Shown here: positions 7,503 to 15,105 of the stretch, piece by piece | How positions within the stretch are numbered: the stretch's first letter is position 1 | Layout: the number at the start of each line of letters is the position of its first letter | NCBI GenBank assembly: GCA_004376295.1 | Contig: SOJZ01000024.1 | Coordinates: 1 to 32,254, forward strand | DNA: 32,254 nt | Direction: 5' to 3' | From: Candidatus Bathyarchaeota archaeon | GTDB taxonomy: Archaea; Thermoproteota; Bathyarchaeia; Bathyarchaeales; Bathyarchaeaceae | Program-made: the position numbers and the translations under genes | Notes under the pieces: model-generated | Databases searched by the model: none | What the model was told of the DNA's origin: nothing | What the model saw: the letters and a program-made list of their open reading frames with translations, nothing else

Positions 7503-7616
7503 TTTTCCAACTATTTTGTTTGAAGTTATTATCCTAAAAGCGTTCCTATCTATAAAGAAATAAAGTTCAGTGATGCATTAACTTTTTTATCAACCGCCAT
7601 TACATACTGAACTAGG

Positions 7617-7712
7617 GGGCCGGTCGTCTAGCATGGTTTGGACATCGCCCTTACGAATGCCAAGTATGAAGATAGGCGAAGGTCGCAGGTTCAAGTCCTG
7701 CCCGGCCCACCA
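7617..7712 (+). tRNA. tRNA-Val(UAC) with an 18-nt intron at position 37/38
   Basis: Acceptor arms GGGCCGG and CCGGCCC pair fully, the discriminator is A and CCA is encoded at 7710-7712. The D stem is GTCT/GGAC, the anticodon stem TCGCC/GGCGA, and the T arm GCAGG-TTCAAGT-CCTGC. The anticodon loop is CTTACGA after removal of AATGCCAAGTATGAAGAT (7656-7673), giving anticodon UAC. The bulge-helix-bulge at the canonical 37/38 site has three Watson-Crick pairs plus one A-G mismatch, and an inner ATGC/GTAT stem. A T-rich promoter sequence lies about 30 nt upstream. The 3' half is repeated at 9137-9200. Confidence 0.93.
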
Positions 7713-7765
7713 AGTTTTGAAATGTTCGTCAGAAGTTTGAACAAAAACTCGCACAAGATGCGCAC

Positions 7766-9070
7766 TCATGCAAAGACAAGATAGTCTTTGTCAAATCCAG
7801 ATTCGAGGCTAAGTTCGTCCTCTATTCGTTCAATAATTTCAGATCTGATAGCCGCGAAATGTTTTTCAAGAGGAGCTGAGGAAACATGAAATTCAACGAA
7901 ATCTAGATATTTTCTTTTTGTTGTGCTGTATGTTTTATACATTTCTTCATCGTAAATAACCAGACCGATATCTGTTATCAAAATTCTCATTTTGTCAGCG
8001 TGCTCGGACAACACGAGGATGATGTTTACATATTCGTGTATTGATGCAAAATGGCCGTCATTACCACGAATACCAATAGATGAATTAGGATGCTGTTTCG
8101 CAAGATCAAGAATAATGTTTGACAGTTTGTCAAAATCTCCATCGTAGTAAAATCGGATAGAAATAGGGTTCGGATACTCTGGAATATTAGTGTCTATTAT
8201 TTCTCCCCCAGCTCCCGCAACTAAATCCACGACATGCACTCTCATCTCATTTCTTTCTGCCCAACCATACCCCAGCGTAAAGCCATCGAGACGCTTTTCG
8301 AACTCGCCCTGCTCAACAACATAGCCGTTTCGTACTATGGGGGTAGCTTCAACGTAGAACATCTTCTCGGTTTTATGGATTTTGAAAATATCTGTAAAGT
8401 CCCTCATGACTACGTATAGGCGATAGAATCCATTATCTATGAACCCGAGTTTAACAAAGCCTGATGCAGGAATGAGCCCTTCAAGAAATCCTTCTTCTAT
8501 CCTATAAGGAACTACAACCCAGCCATCTAAAACTTTTATTACGTTTAAAAGTATGCGCCCTCCGCCATGGGGTTCTAAAGTGAACAACGCAACGTAGCCC
8601 CCTTCTCCGTAAGGACCCACATCTTTGTAATGCCAGCCGTAGCCTACTTTATACTTAAAAAACATTACTCCACTGAAACTCGTAGTAACTGGAGAAAACG
8701 AAGATAAGATGATAGGAATGAACGCACCAAGTGTAGTTATAAGTAAGAGAGTGAAAGGAGGTGTTTGTCTCTTAAACAAGGACAGTGCTTTTCTAAATTT
8801 TGAACTCACTTCGATTGAAGAAGCTTTTCTAGCCACCTTGTAGATGATTGCCCCAATATAGATTGTTATCACAGCCAAGATAATTCGATAAATCGACCAG
8901 ATATAACTAAATATCTCGTTCGCGTGATCTGGCGAGTCAAAGTATACGGCAACCTCGCTGAGTATGCGGAAGCCTCCGTACAACACTAGAGCAATAGCTA
9001 CAGCGATGAAAATCTTAACAGAATATTCAGCGACGCTTTTCTCCGTTGCACGCATCGCTCTTATCAGCAC
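7766..9070 (-). CDS. Membrane protein of unknown function, sole gene of the tRNA-Val element
   Basis: The 434-residue protein has three hydrophobic segments near residues 18-40, 57-80 and 103-127, then a large soluble part with many beta-strand-like stretches, including HGGGRILLNVIKVLDGW and RFYYDGDFDKL. No catalytic motif, integrase motif or known domain is recognised. The possible starts are GTG 9070 and ATG 9055; neither has a decisive Shine-Dalgarno site. The soluble region probably lies on one face of the membrane and may sense or bind something. Its position inside a tRNA-bounded element suggests horizontal acquisition. Confidence 0.8.
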   Translation of the reverse strand: MLIRAMRATEKSVAEYSVKIFIAVAIALVLYGGFRILSEVAVYFDSPDHANEIFSYIWSIYRIILAVITIYIGAIIYKVARKASSIEVSSKFRKALSLFKRQTPPFTLLLITTLGAFIPIILSSFSPVTTSFSGVMFFKYKVGYGWHYKDVGPYGEGGYVALFTLEPHGGGRILLNVIKVLDGWVVVPYRIEEGFLEGLIPASGFVKLGFIDNGFYRLYVVMRDFTDIFKIHKTEKMFYVEATPIVRNGYVVEQGEFEKRLDGFTLGYGWAERNEMRVHVVDLVAGAGGEIIDTNIPEYPNPISIRFYYDGDFDKLSNIILDLAKQHPNSSIGIRGNDGHFASIHEYVNIILVLSEHADKMRILITDIGLVIYDEEMYKTYSTTKRKYLDFVEFHVSSAPLEKHFAAIRSEIIERIEDELSLESGFDKDYLVFA

Positions 9071-9136
9071 CTAACATAAATTCTCTTATTTGTGATAATT
9101 AAAACTATGTTTTAGAACAGCGCAATTGGATGTTGA

Positions 9137-9200
9137 CCTTACGAATGCCAAGTATGAAGATAGGCGAAGGTCGCAGGTTCAAGTCCTGCCCGGCCAACCA
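9137..9200 (+). pseudogene. tRNA-Val 3'-half fragment (attachment-site copy)
   Basis: This is a copy of the tRNA-Val 3' half including the 18-nt intron and CCA. No matching 5' half lies upstream: the sequence before it (GCGCAATTGGATGTTGA) cannot pair with the anticodon or acceptor stems. It marks the right end of the inserted segment. Confidence 0.85.
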
Positions 9201-9286
9201 TGTGCACGATTTAAACGAGGCTGGTCTAGACGTGATTTTTGTTGAACTTTTATATTTCACAAAGGCTAACTGGAGATACGAGACAC

Positions 9287-9858
9287 ATGGACCTCAACAA
9301 AAACGGGTCCGTCATACGGCTCATGAAAAAGCTTGCTAAATCAAAACTTAGCGGGAATCACTTGGAAAATTAGAGCAACTTGCAGCAAAGATGGGAGTAG
9401 ACGAGAAACAGCTGCTTCAGCTTTACGTAGACACAAAAAACAATGCTTCCAAAAAGAAGTTCGCAACCGCATCATATTCAGAAAGAATCTTGCTACTGCC
9501 TCAGTGTCTACATTCACGAGACTGCCACGCAGAACTAAAAGAATATGGCTATGAATGCGTAGAATGCGGAAAATGTGGCATACCGGAGATAACTCATCAA
9601 GCCAAGAAGCCAAGCTACAAAGACGTATTCATCATACTTGGAGGATGTGTGGCTACAAAAATTCTTAGCAAAGGAAAACCGAAAGCTTGCCTAGGCGTAT
9701 CCTGCCTAAAAGAACTTGTACTCGGAAGCTTCGTCTGTGAAAAACTCGGAGTTGCAGCCCAAGGCATCGCTCTGCTCCGAGACGGCTGCGTTGAGACAGC
9801 GGTAAACTGGAAAAAAGTAAACAATGTTCTACGCCTAAACCTGACATTACATAAATGA
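9287..9858 (+). pseudogene. DUF116 family protein, interrupted by a single-base frameshift
   Basis: ATG 9287 has GGAG 11 nt upstream and a TATA-like TTTTATATTT at about 9248, and encodes a good N-terminus (MDLNKNGSVIRLMKKLAKSK) that runs into a stop 28 codons on. The next frame continues in register with SLGKLEQLAAKMGVDEKQLL and carries the full DUF116 body: LLLPQCLHSRDC, CVECGKCGIPE, IILGGCVATKI, KACLGVSCLKEL, GIALLRDGCVETAVNW. Restoring one G in the GGG at 9353-9355 would join them into one protein of about 190 residues. The conserved cysteines suggest a metal centre; the family function is unknown. An internal ATG at 9391 could give a shorter product. The 3' end overlaps the convergent DUF2110 gene. 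Confidence 0.85.
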
Positions 9859-10620
9859 GCCAACTAATCCCCGTATTTTCCTTGAGCTAAACGGTTCAAG
9901 AGTAGCGTCAGGAAGAAGAGATCCCAGTTTTGGTAGAATCCCTTTAGCATCTGTCCCCAATTTGCACAAAACAGCATGTTCAAGCAGTCCTAATGGTTCA
10001 ATTCTAATGATGTCACGAGCATGTTTCGACGCCCTTATTGCATGTTCAACCTTTGCCAAGGGCGCGCCTAAAACAATCAACCTATCAAGATTAGAACGTG
10101 CCCAACGTGTAATCTGGGAGAGGTGTGCCTCTGACAACTCAGCTTCGACATGTTTACTTTCAATGTCTATATCCTTAACAACTTTAACGCTCATGGGCAT
10201 GTTGTCACAGAAACAAAAAAGTTCAGTTAGTTGCAGAAGCGAAAGCTTTTTCCCATCAGCAAGCTGAGCCTGCAAGCTTTCTAGTGGAATTACAGCGTCA
10301 CAAGTTTGAGGAGAAAAAACACCTATATCCACATAAAGCTCCTCTTCGCTCTCACCAGAAGAAGAAACCCTCCCTCTTACAACAGAAAATTTTTTCAACT
10401 TATCAATAAAGGTCGGTGCCAACCCCATTTCCTTATCGAGTAAACGTAATGCCACGCCTTCATCTTCGCCAGAGACCTCTGTCTTAATCCACCCGCGATC
10501 TGTCTTACCAACGACCTCTAACTTAACTCTAAGTCCTCTGCATAGAGACGAAAATACGGGTTCAAACGCTTTAGAGGAGAAAGGACCATACACCTTTTGA
10601 AGCAACGTAACCGTAGGCAT
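9847..10620 (-). CDS. DUF2110 family archaeal protein
   Basis: The 257-residue protein fits the archaeal DUF2110 family (start MPTVTLLQKVYGPF; GWIKTEVSGEDE; LGAPLAKVEHAIRASKHARDIIRIEPLGLLEHAVLCKLGTDAKGILPKLG; C-terminal SSRKIRGLVGSFM). Function is unknown. Its start ATG overlaps the stop of the HD-domain gene (TGATG), and it lies in one minus-strand operon with HD protein and TFE, an arrangement I recall as recurrent in archaea. This suggests a role in transcription or RNA metabolism; that is inference from context. A TTG one codon upstream (10623) is a less likely start. Confidence 0.8.
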   Translation of the reverse strand: MPTVTLLQKVYGPFSSKAFEPVFSSLCRGLRVKLEVVGKTDRGWIKTEVSGEDEGVALRLLDKEMGLAPTFIDKLKKFSVVRGRVSSSGESEEELYVDIGVFSPQTCDAVIPLESLQAQLADGKKLSLLQLTELFCFCDNMPMSVKVVKDIDIESKHVEAELSEAHLSQITRWARSNLDRLIVLGAPLAKVEHAIRASKHARDIIRIEPLGLLEHAVLCKLGTDAKGILPKLGSLLPDATLEPFSSRKIRGLVGSFM

Positions 10621-11153
10621 CAAAGATCCCCAATCAAAGATGAAAACTCTTCATGCAGTTTTTGTATCCCTTTAACAGAAGGGTGTGTCTTGCCCAACTT
10701 TCTCGACTCTTTTCTAATGGTTCGTTCAATTGACACCCTTCGACACCCCTCGATTAGCTTGTCGGCGTAGGTTACAATTTTTTCTTCAAGAGTTTGTGGA
10801 AAGTAGCTTTTGATCGGCCAACCCCGTTTTCTCGCTTCGCTAACGGTTATTCCACCTCCCGCGTGGTGTTCAATGATGGATATAATAGAGTTGGGTAAAC
10901 CTAGTGACCTAGCTATATCTGCACCTATAATCGCATGATCAACACTATGCGTTCTTGAACGCCCAATATCATGTAGAAGAGCGCCGATATGAACAAGTTG
11001 CACATCGACATTTAGCTCCCTCTTCTCACAGGCTTTGGCGATTTGTATGGCAAGCGCCGCGACCGCTTTGCAGTGCCTTATAACCGCGTGGGAACATCCA
11101 CTCTGAGAAAGAAGTTTCAGCGCCATTTGTCTTGTTGGCAGTCGATCATTCAC
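10620..11153 (-). CDS. HDIG-domain phosphohydrolase-like protein (TIGR00295 type)
   Basis: The 177-residue protein has the HD superfamily ligands: RHCKAVAALAIQIA (first His), GALLHDIGRSRTHSVDHAIIGA (HD plus the following His), and IEHHAGGG. These bind metal in phosphohydrolases acting on nucleotides or related compounds. Length and motifs match the archaeal TIGR00295 group, whose substrate is unknown. The GTG start at 11153 overlaps the end of TFE by 8 nt, and the stop overlaps the DUF2110 start, so the three are translationally coupled. Confidence 0.85.
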   Translation of the reverse strand: MNDRLPTRQMALKLLSQSGCSHAVIRHCKAVAALAIQIAKACEKRELNVDVQLVHIGALLHDIGRSRTHSVDHAIIGADIARSLGLPNSIISIIEHHAGGGITVSEARKRGWPIKSYFPQTLEEKIVTYADKLIEGCRRVSIERTIRKESRKLGKTHPSVKGIQKLHEEFSSLIGDL

Positions 11154-11658
11154 TTAATTCCTTCCTCAACTGCTCAACCTTCTCAGCTAAAACCTTGATA
11201 ATTTTGCCATTTTCATAATGCATCAACAGTTTGTTGCATGTGGGACATCGGAAAACAAGTTCCATGGCGTCTTCGAAGGGAATTTTCTTACACCCCGGCG
11301 TGGAACAGTAGTAAAAGTCATGATCTTTTTCGTAGCCAAGTCTAGTTTGTAGTTTTTCGAGAACATGCCGTTTCTGATTCAAAATGAAGCCTTCAAGCTG
11401 ATCTGGTTGAAGCCTCCAGTGAAAAATGAACCAGCCTGTATTTTGGTCTCGGGACCTTCTTAAAGCTACGAGAGAACGGTCATAGAATCTGTAGAGAATT
11501 TTACGGACGATATTGAGCCGTATTTCTGTTTTGTTTGCGATTTGATCATCTGTAATTTCTTTAACCCCTTTAAGGACATCGATGATCCTAATAGCCTCTT
11601 CGTTACCAAATACTTCCGCAACTTTTGTCAGTGTTTTTTCGTCCAGAAATGACAGCAT
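11146..11658 (-). CDS. tfe: Transcription factor E, alpha subunit (TFE)
   Basis: The product has the N-terminal winged helix of TFE (LTKVAEVFGNEEAIRIIDVLK, ITDDQIANKTEIRLNIVRKILYRF, SLVALRRSRDQNTGWFIFHWRL), then a helical linker, the zinc ribbon CSTPGCKKIPFEDAMELVFRCPTC, and a C-terminal coiled segment. TFE stabilises the open promoter complex of archaeal RNA polymerase. I choose ATG 11658 because GAGG lies exactly 6 nt upstream. The frame also extends to ATG 11682, which would be a nearly leaderless start, given the TATA box near 11709-11716. It heads the TFE-HD-DUF2110 operon. Confidence 0.93.
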   Translation of the reverse strand: MLSFLDEKTLTKVAEVFGNEEAIRIIDVLKGVKEITDDQIANKTEIRLNIVRKILYRFYDRSLVALRRSRDQNTGWFIFHWRLQPDQLEGFILNQKRHVLEKLQTRLGYEKDHDFYYCSTPGCKKIPFEDAMELVFRCPTCNKLLMHYENGKIIKVLAEKVEQLRKELSE

Positions 11659-11708
11659 TGGAATCCTCTGCTCACAAGGCATAGACGTTGTAACATATAA
11701 TATATACG

Positions 11709-11716
11709 TATAAAGC
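11709..11716 (-). promoter_or_regulatory. TATA box of the TFE operon
   Basis: On the minus strand CTTTATAC lies in an AT-rich stretch. Transcription starting about 25 nt downstream would begin near 11686, just ahead of both candidate TFE starts. Confidence 0.55.
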
Positions 11717-11727
11717 CTTAAATTTCT

Positions 11728-12288
11728 TTACCAAAGGGGCTCAGAATCGTCAAATTTAACCATTTTCTTTCCATGTCTCTGAGGAAATATTCTTATTTTC
11801 GGTCTCTCAAATTCTTTTGACAGCTCTTCACCTTCGAAAAAACGGTCAAGAAAAACGGCTAAGCTTGAACACTCAGAATGAGGCTGATTTCCAACAGCTA
11901 CATTAAAGTCGGAAACTTTTTTGGAAAAAAATTCTGAAGGAACCTTTTGACTGCCAACTATGACTAACACGTCTTTTCCTGTAGCCTTAATGCGTTGCAG
12001 GGTATCACTCGTCTGAATATTTTCTCCATAAGCGGTGAGATGAACCACGAGACCCTTTTTCTTTTTCCAATCCCTTACAGCCTGTTTCCATGGCACTCCC
12101 ATTTCAAAGATGAAATGTCCACCCCAATTTTTTGTTACGCTTTCAATTTTTTCTTTAATTTTTTCATCGCGGACGTCTGCAAGAATCAGCTTTGAAGCAC
12201 CTAGGGCACGGGCTGTTAAAGCAACATGGGTGGTGAGTCTTTTGTCTCTGAGGCGATGCCCCCACCTCAAAACAATAACTTCCGGCAA
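11728..12288 (-). CDS. tRNA (cytidine(56)-2'-O)-methyltransferase (aTrm56)
   Basis: The 186-residue protein starts VIVLRWGHRLRDKRLTTHVALTARALGAS, diagnostic of archaeal Trm56, a SPOUT-class enzyme that methylates C56 in the tRNA T-loop using S-adenosylmethionine. LVHLTAYGENI, VLVIVGSQKVPSEFF and NVAVGNQPHSECSSLAVFLDRFFEG form the knotted cofactor site. The start is TTG 12288 with GGAG 8 nt upstream. It lies 46 bp before the TFE promoter on the same strand, with HflX upstream. Confidence 0.93.
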   Translation of the reverse strand: MPEVIVLRWGHRLRDKRLTTHVALTARALGASKLILADVRDEKIKEKIESVTKNWGGHFIFEMGVPWKQAVRDWKKKKGLVVHLTAYGENIQTSDTLQRIKATGKDVLVIVGSQKVPSEFFSKKVSDFNVAVGNQPHSECSSLAVFLDRFFEGEELSKEFERPKIRIFPQRHGKKMVKFDDSEPLW

Positions 12289-12339
12289 TTCTGTTTCTCC
12301 CTCTCTTCCTCTCTTTCAGTTGCTCCTCGTCCCATATAG

Positions 12340-13608
12340 TTAACTTGAAACATCTGTCGAAAACGCTCCGCCAAATTGCTCCACCTTTCCTTTAACTTTT
12401 TCTGCAAACCATGGACTAGACTCAAAAACAACGTTCATGCTGTCACCCTCATATTTGACGTGATGTACGTCGCTGTGGTTAAAAAGCCATGAAAGAAATG
12501 ACATTGATTCATCGGTTACGGGAAGCGAAAAGGATGCTTGAACATAATTCTTAAGGTAGGGCAACATTTCTTGTTTGAGCAGTTGAGTGTTGGTCTTATA
12601 AAGTGCCGAGATAGGTACAGGATTAGGTGCAACATCCTTTACAGCTTCAGTTCGACGTTGTATTTCGTCTGCTGACAGCAAATCAATCTTATTAAGCGCT
12701 GTTATGACAGGGACTCCTGTTGCCCCTATCTTCTGAATTGTGTCAAGACAGCAAGAAAGTTTTCTTTCAATCATTTCAAGAGACTCACTTACGTCAACAA
12801 CTAAAAGAATCAAATCCGAGAACATGGTTTCTTCAAGAGTCGACTGGAACGCTTCTATAAGCGTTAGAGGTAAACGATCAATGAATCCAACCGTGTCTGT
12901 TAACAAAATCTTCTTCTTTGAAATGTTTACCACCCGGGTTGTAGTAGAAACGGTGGTGAATAAGCCTGTGTCAACGGAAACCGTCTCCTCTGCGAGAGCA
13001 TTAAAGAGTAAACTCTTGCCCGCGTTAGTGTATCCCGCTAAGGAAACTGAGGAGAACCCTAATTCGAGCCTGCGAGCACGGTGCAAACGACGCTTCCTTC
13101 GTATTTTCTTCAGTTTTTCTTCTACGTAATGGATTCCCCGCCTTGTGGTTTCGTAGTAAATGTCTACTTCATATTTCCCCAGCCCCATAAAACCCGGCTG
13201 CTCGCTCATCCTAGCTAATTTTACCCTTTCTTTTGCACGAGGCAACTCATATCGCAACTTTGCTAGTTGGATTTGAAGCTTGGCTTCTGAGGTTGAGGCT
13301 CTTTGGGCAAAAATTTCGAGGATGAGTTGAAAACGGTCGATGGCTTCCACGCCGGTTTCCTTAGCTAGGTTGTAGGCTTGAACTGGCTTCAGTTCATTGT
13401 CAAATATCGTTTTTTCGATATTGTTTTGAGTAATCAACTCAGCAAGTTCTTCTACTTTGCCCCTACCAATCTGATAGCGAGGATTCGGTTTGGTGACTTG
13501 TTCGAGTGAGTCGACAACCGTGTAGCCTGCCGACTCAGCGAGGCTTTGAAGCTCGTCTAGGCTGGAGGGTTCGGATCGGAGTCTACGCTGGATTATAAGG
13601 ACTTTCGT
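12340..13608 (-). CDS. hflX: GTPase HflX, with no standard start codon in the expected place
   Basis: HflX is a ribosome-associated GTPase. The G domain shows GYTNAGKS, DTVGFIDRLP and NKIDLL; the N-terminal half has the HflX domain and its basic linker (KKIRRKRRLHRARR). The first in-frame standard start is a TTG at 13437, but family-like sequence continues upstream: QRRLRSEPSSLDELQSLAES and NPRYQIGRGKVEELAEL. The full reading reaches ACG at 13608, 10 nt after a strong AAAGGAGG. No ATG, GTG or TTG occurs between 13608 and 13437. Translation from the near-cognate ACG, or a sequence error, would explain this. The full product is about 422 residues, normal for HflX. The 5' end overlaps aMBF1. Confidence 0.88.
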   Translation of the reverse strand, partial: TKVLIIQRRLRSEPSSLDELQSLAESAGYTVVDSLEQVTKPNPRYQIGRGKVEELAELITQNNIEKTIFDNELKPVQAYNLAKETGVEAIDRFQLILEIFAQRASTSEAKLQIQLAKLRYELPRAKERVKLARMSEQPGFMGLGKYEVDIYYETTRRGIHYVEEKLKKIRRKRRLHRARRLELGFSSVSLAGYTNAGKSLLFNALAEETVSVDTGLFTTVSTTTRVVNISKKKILLTDTVGFIDRLPLTLIEAFQSTLEETMFSDLILLVVDVSESLEMIERKLSCCLDTIQKIGATGVPVITALNKIDLLSADEIQRRTEAVKDVAPNPVPISALYKTNTQLLKQEMLPYLKNYVQASFSLPVTDESMSFLSWLFNHSDVHHVKYEGDSMNVVFESSPWFAEKVKGKVEQFGGAFSTDVSS

Positions 13609-14126
13609 TCTTTTGTTGCCTCCTTTTTCTTTAGATGAATCAATTCTCCAAGAGTGATCTCTCGAGGTGAAGATGAAACCGTTGATGGAGCCTTGGGTTC
13701 TGAAGGTGGAACGAGTAGTTTTATCTTGAGTGTGTGTCCCAGTTTCTCTGCGAGCGCATGGTCTGGAGTCATCTTTCCGCTTTCAATTTTCCGAAGAACT
13801 GAAACTTTTTCTCCGATTTTTCTTCCCAAATCTTCATGGCTTAGTTCTAATTCTCGTCTTGCTTTTCTTATGCGTGCACCAAAGTCCTCTACAACTTCTA
13901 GGGTTTCGATAAGTGAAGGCGTTGACGGTTTTTTGATAGAAAGCTTGACCGGTTTGAGTATTTTAGCTGGTCTTTTTATGCGACGTACAGGCTGTGCTTC
14001 CCAGTGGACTGATCCTAGTTTGGCGCAGCCTCCGCAGACGATCATCTTGGCTCCTTCAATCATTGCCTTGAATGGTTTGCCTCTGATTCTGCGGCCGCAG
14101 ACTTCGCATCGGACTATGGCGGTCAC
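13593..14126 (-). CDS. Archaeal multiprotein bridging factor 1 (aMBF1)
   Basis: The 177-residue protein has an N-terminal zinc ribbon (RCEVCGRRI...VCGGCAKLG), a basic proline-rich linker, and an HTH_3 domain (IRKARRELELSHEDLGRKIGEKVSVLRKIESGKMTPD). This is the aMBF1/TIGR00270 layout, the archaeal form of eukaryotic MBF1, which associates with ribosomes. The C-terminal tail EATKERKSL overlaps the start region of hflX. The GTG start at 14126 is nearly leaderless relative to the TATA region at 14150-14160. Linkage of aMBF1 and HflX suggests co-expression of two ribosome-linked factors. Confidence 0.92.
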   Translation of the reverse strand: MTAIVRCEVCGRRIRGKPFKAMIEGAKMIVCGGCAKLGSVHWEAQPVRRIKRPAKILKPVKLSIKKPSTPSLIETLEVVEDFGARIRKARRELELSHEDLGRKIGEKVSVLRKIESGKMTPDHALAEKLGHTLKIKLLVPPSEPKAPSTVSSSPREITLGELIHLKKKEATKERKSL

Positions 14127-14149
14127 CCCAAACTGTTTTATCAGATCCT

Positions 14150-14160
14150 ATTCTTTATAG
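14150..14160. promoter_or_regulatory. Shared TATA region of divergent aMBF1 and PUA-protein genes
   Basis: TTCTTTATAG on the plus strand (CTATAAAGAA on the minus strand) lies about 25-30 nt from the aMBF1 GTG and about 30 nt from the PUA-protein ATG. One AT-rich core could serve both directions. Confidence 0.45.
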
Positions 14161-14184
14161 TTGTCGAATTGTAACGGTGAAAGC

Positions 14185-14664
14185 ATGTGTGATAAATCTG
14201 GTGATCTTCAAAAGATTAGGAGTATAGCGGATTATCAGTTTGGGAAGAGTGTTGGAGAGAAACTCTTTCCAGATAATGTTAAGATCGTCTATTCCAAGAG
14301 GACGGGAAGAATACGATATGTGTATTTGAGAAAGAAGCGGTTAGCCACTTTGCGACCCACCAATGGCCTTTTTTCTATAGCTATTGCGGGGGCTAAAAGG
14401 ATAATGGATCGTATGGATTCTCCGCGGTTGTGGGTTCGAGTTCAAGAAGAAGCCGTGTCGTTCGTTGCTAAAGGCAGGAGTGTCTTTGCCAAGCATGTAG
14501 TTGACGCTGATGATGAGATTCGTCCTCAAGAGGAAGTTATTGTTATAAATGCGAAGAGCGAAGTGTTGGCGGTTGGGAGAGCTTTGCTCACTGGAGAGGA
14601 GATGAAAGCGTTCAAGCGAGGCGTGGCGGTGAGGGTGCGGAGGGGTGTTGAGGAAGAAAGTTAA
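14185..14664 (+). CDS. PUA-domain RNA-binding protein
   Basis: The product from ATG 14185 is 159 residues. The C-terminal half is a PUA domain: RLWVRVQEEAVSFVAKGRSVFAKHVVDADDEIRPQEEVIVIN followed by EVLAVGRALLTGEEMKAF and GVAVRVRRG, as in archaeosine transglycosylase and related RNA-modification proteins. The N-terminal half (ADYQFGKSVGEKLFPDNVKIVYSKRTGRIRYVYL) is the pre-PUA region of stand-alone archaeal PUA proteins. It probably binds structured RNA, and no catalytic domain is present. GGTGA lies 4 nt before ATG 14185; a TTG at 14161 is the alternative start. The NAC gene follows 41 bp on. Confidence 0.85.
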   Translation: MCDKSGDLQKIRSIADYQFGKSVGEKLFPDNVKIVYSKRTGRIRYVYLRKKRLATLRPTNGLFSIAIAGAKRIMDRMDSPRLWVRVQEEAVSFVAKGRSVFAKHVVDADDEIRPQEEVIVINAKSEVLAVGRALLTGEEMKAFKRGVAVRVRRGVEEES

Positions 14665-14705
14665 TGAGGGTTATGTTAGAATAATGCTAAGTTGGAGGAT
14701 TTGCG

Positions 14706-15074
14706 TTGCGTAGGAAGAGAGTAAGTCCGAGAGAGGCGAAGCGGATGATGCAGCGTATGGGACTAAGTATGGGGGAGATGCCTGACGTTCAGGAGGTTAT
14801 CTTACGAACAAGCACAAAGGAAATAGTAGTAGAGAATCCGGAGGTTGCTGTGCTTGAGATGCACGGCCAGAGAATCTTCCAAGTTACTGGCGGGAAGATC
14901 ACTGAGAAAGAGATTGAGGTCGAGAAAGTAAAGAAGAAGAAAGCTGTCCCAGAGGAGGATATTAGACTTGTTGCGGATCAGACGGGTAAGAGTATGGAGG
15001 AGGCGCGGAGAGTGCTAGAAGAGACCGAGGGCGATCTTGCAAGAGCTATTCTCCTGCTCCAAACAACAGGATAG
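14706..15074 (+). CDS. nac: Nascent polypeptide-associated complex protein (archaeal NAC-alpha)
   Basis: The 122-residue protein has a basic N-terminal helix with the ribosome-binding RRKRVSPREAKRMMQRMG, the NAC domain (VQEVILRTSTKEIVVENPEVAVLEMHGQRIFQVTG), a charged linker, and a C-terminal UBA domain (IRLVADQTGKSMEEARRVLEETEGDLARAILLL). Archaeal NAC works as a homodimer at the ribosome exit tunnel. The start is TTG 14706, fixed by GGAGG 7 nt upstream. Confidence 0.94.
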   Translation: MRRKRVSPREAKRMMQRMGLSMGEMPDVQEVILRTSTKEIVVENPEVAVLEMHGQRIFQVTGGKITEKEIEVEKVKKKKAVPEEDIRLVADQTGKSMEEARRVLEETEGDLARAILLLQTTG

Positions 15075-15105
15075 AACAACAACTCTTCATATAGTTGAAT
15101 GCGTT

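Larger units (their letters stand above)
7649..9200. mobile_element. Small tRNA-Val-integrated element bounded by a 64-bp direct repeat
   Basis: Sequence 7649-7712 (the tRNA-Val 3' half from the anticodon loop through CCA, intron included) recurs at 9137-9200 with a single mismatch (C7708 versus A9196), 1,488 bp downstream. A complete tRNA at one end and a 3'-half copy at the other is the classic product of integrase-mediated insertion at an anticodon-loop attachment site. The only gene inside is a minus-strand membrane protein; no integrase or replication gene is present, so it is either a decayed remnant or an element mobilised in trans. A simple segmental duplication is the alternative. 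Confidence 0.7.

Noticed and set aside
9120-9200. A trans-spliced split tRNA (3' half gene)
   Set aside because: Split tRNA halves carry a GC-rich complementary leader and have a separate 5' half. Here the leader is AT-rich and the intact tRNA-Val is nearby, so an attachment-site copy is the simpler reading.
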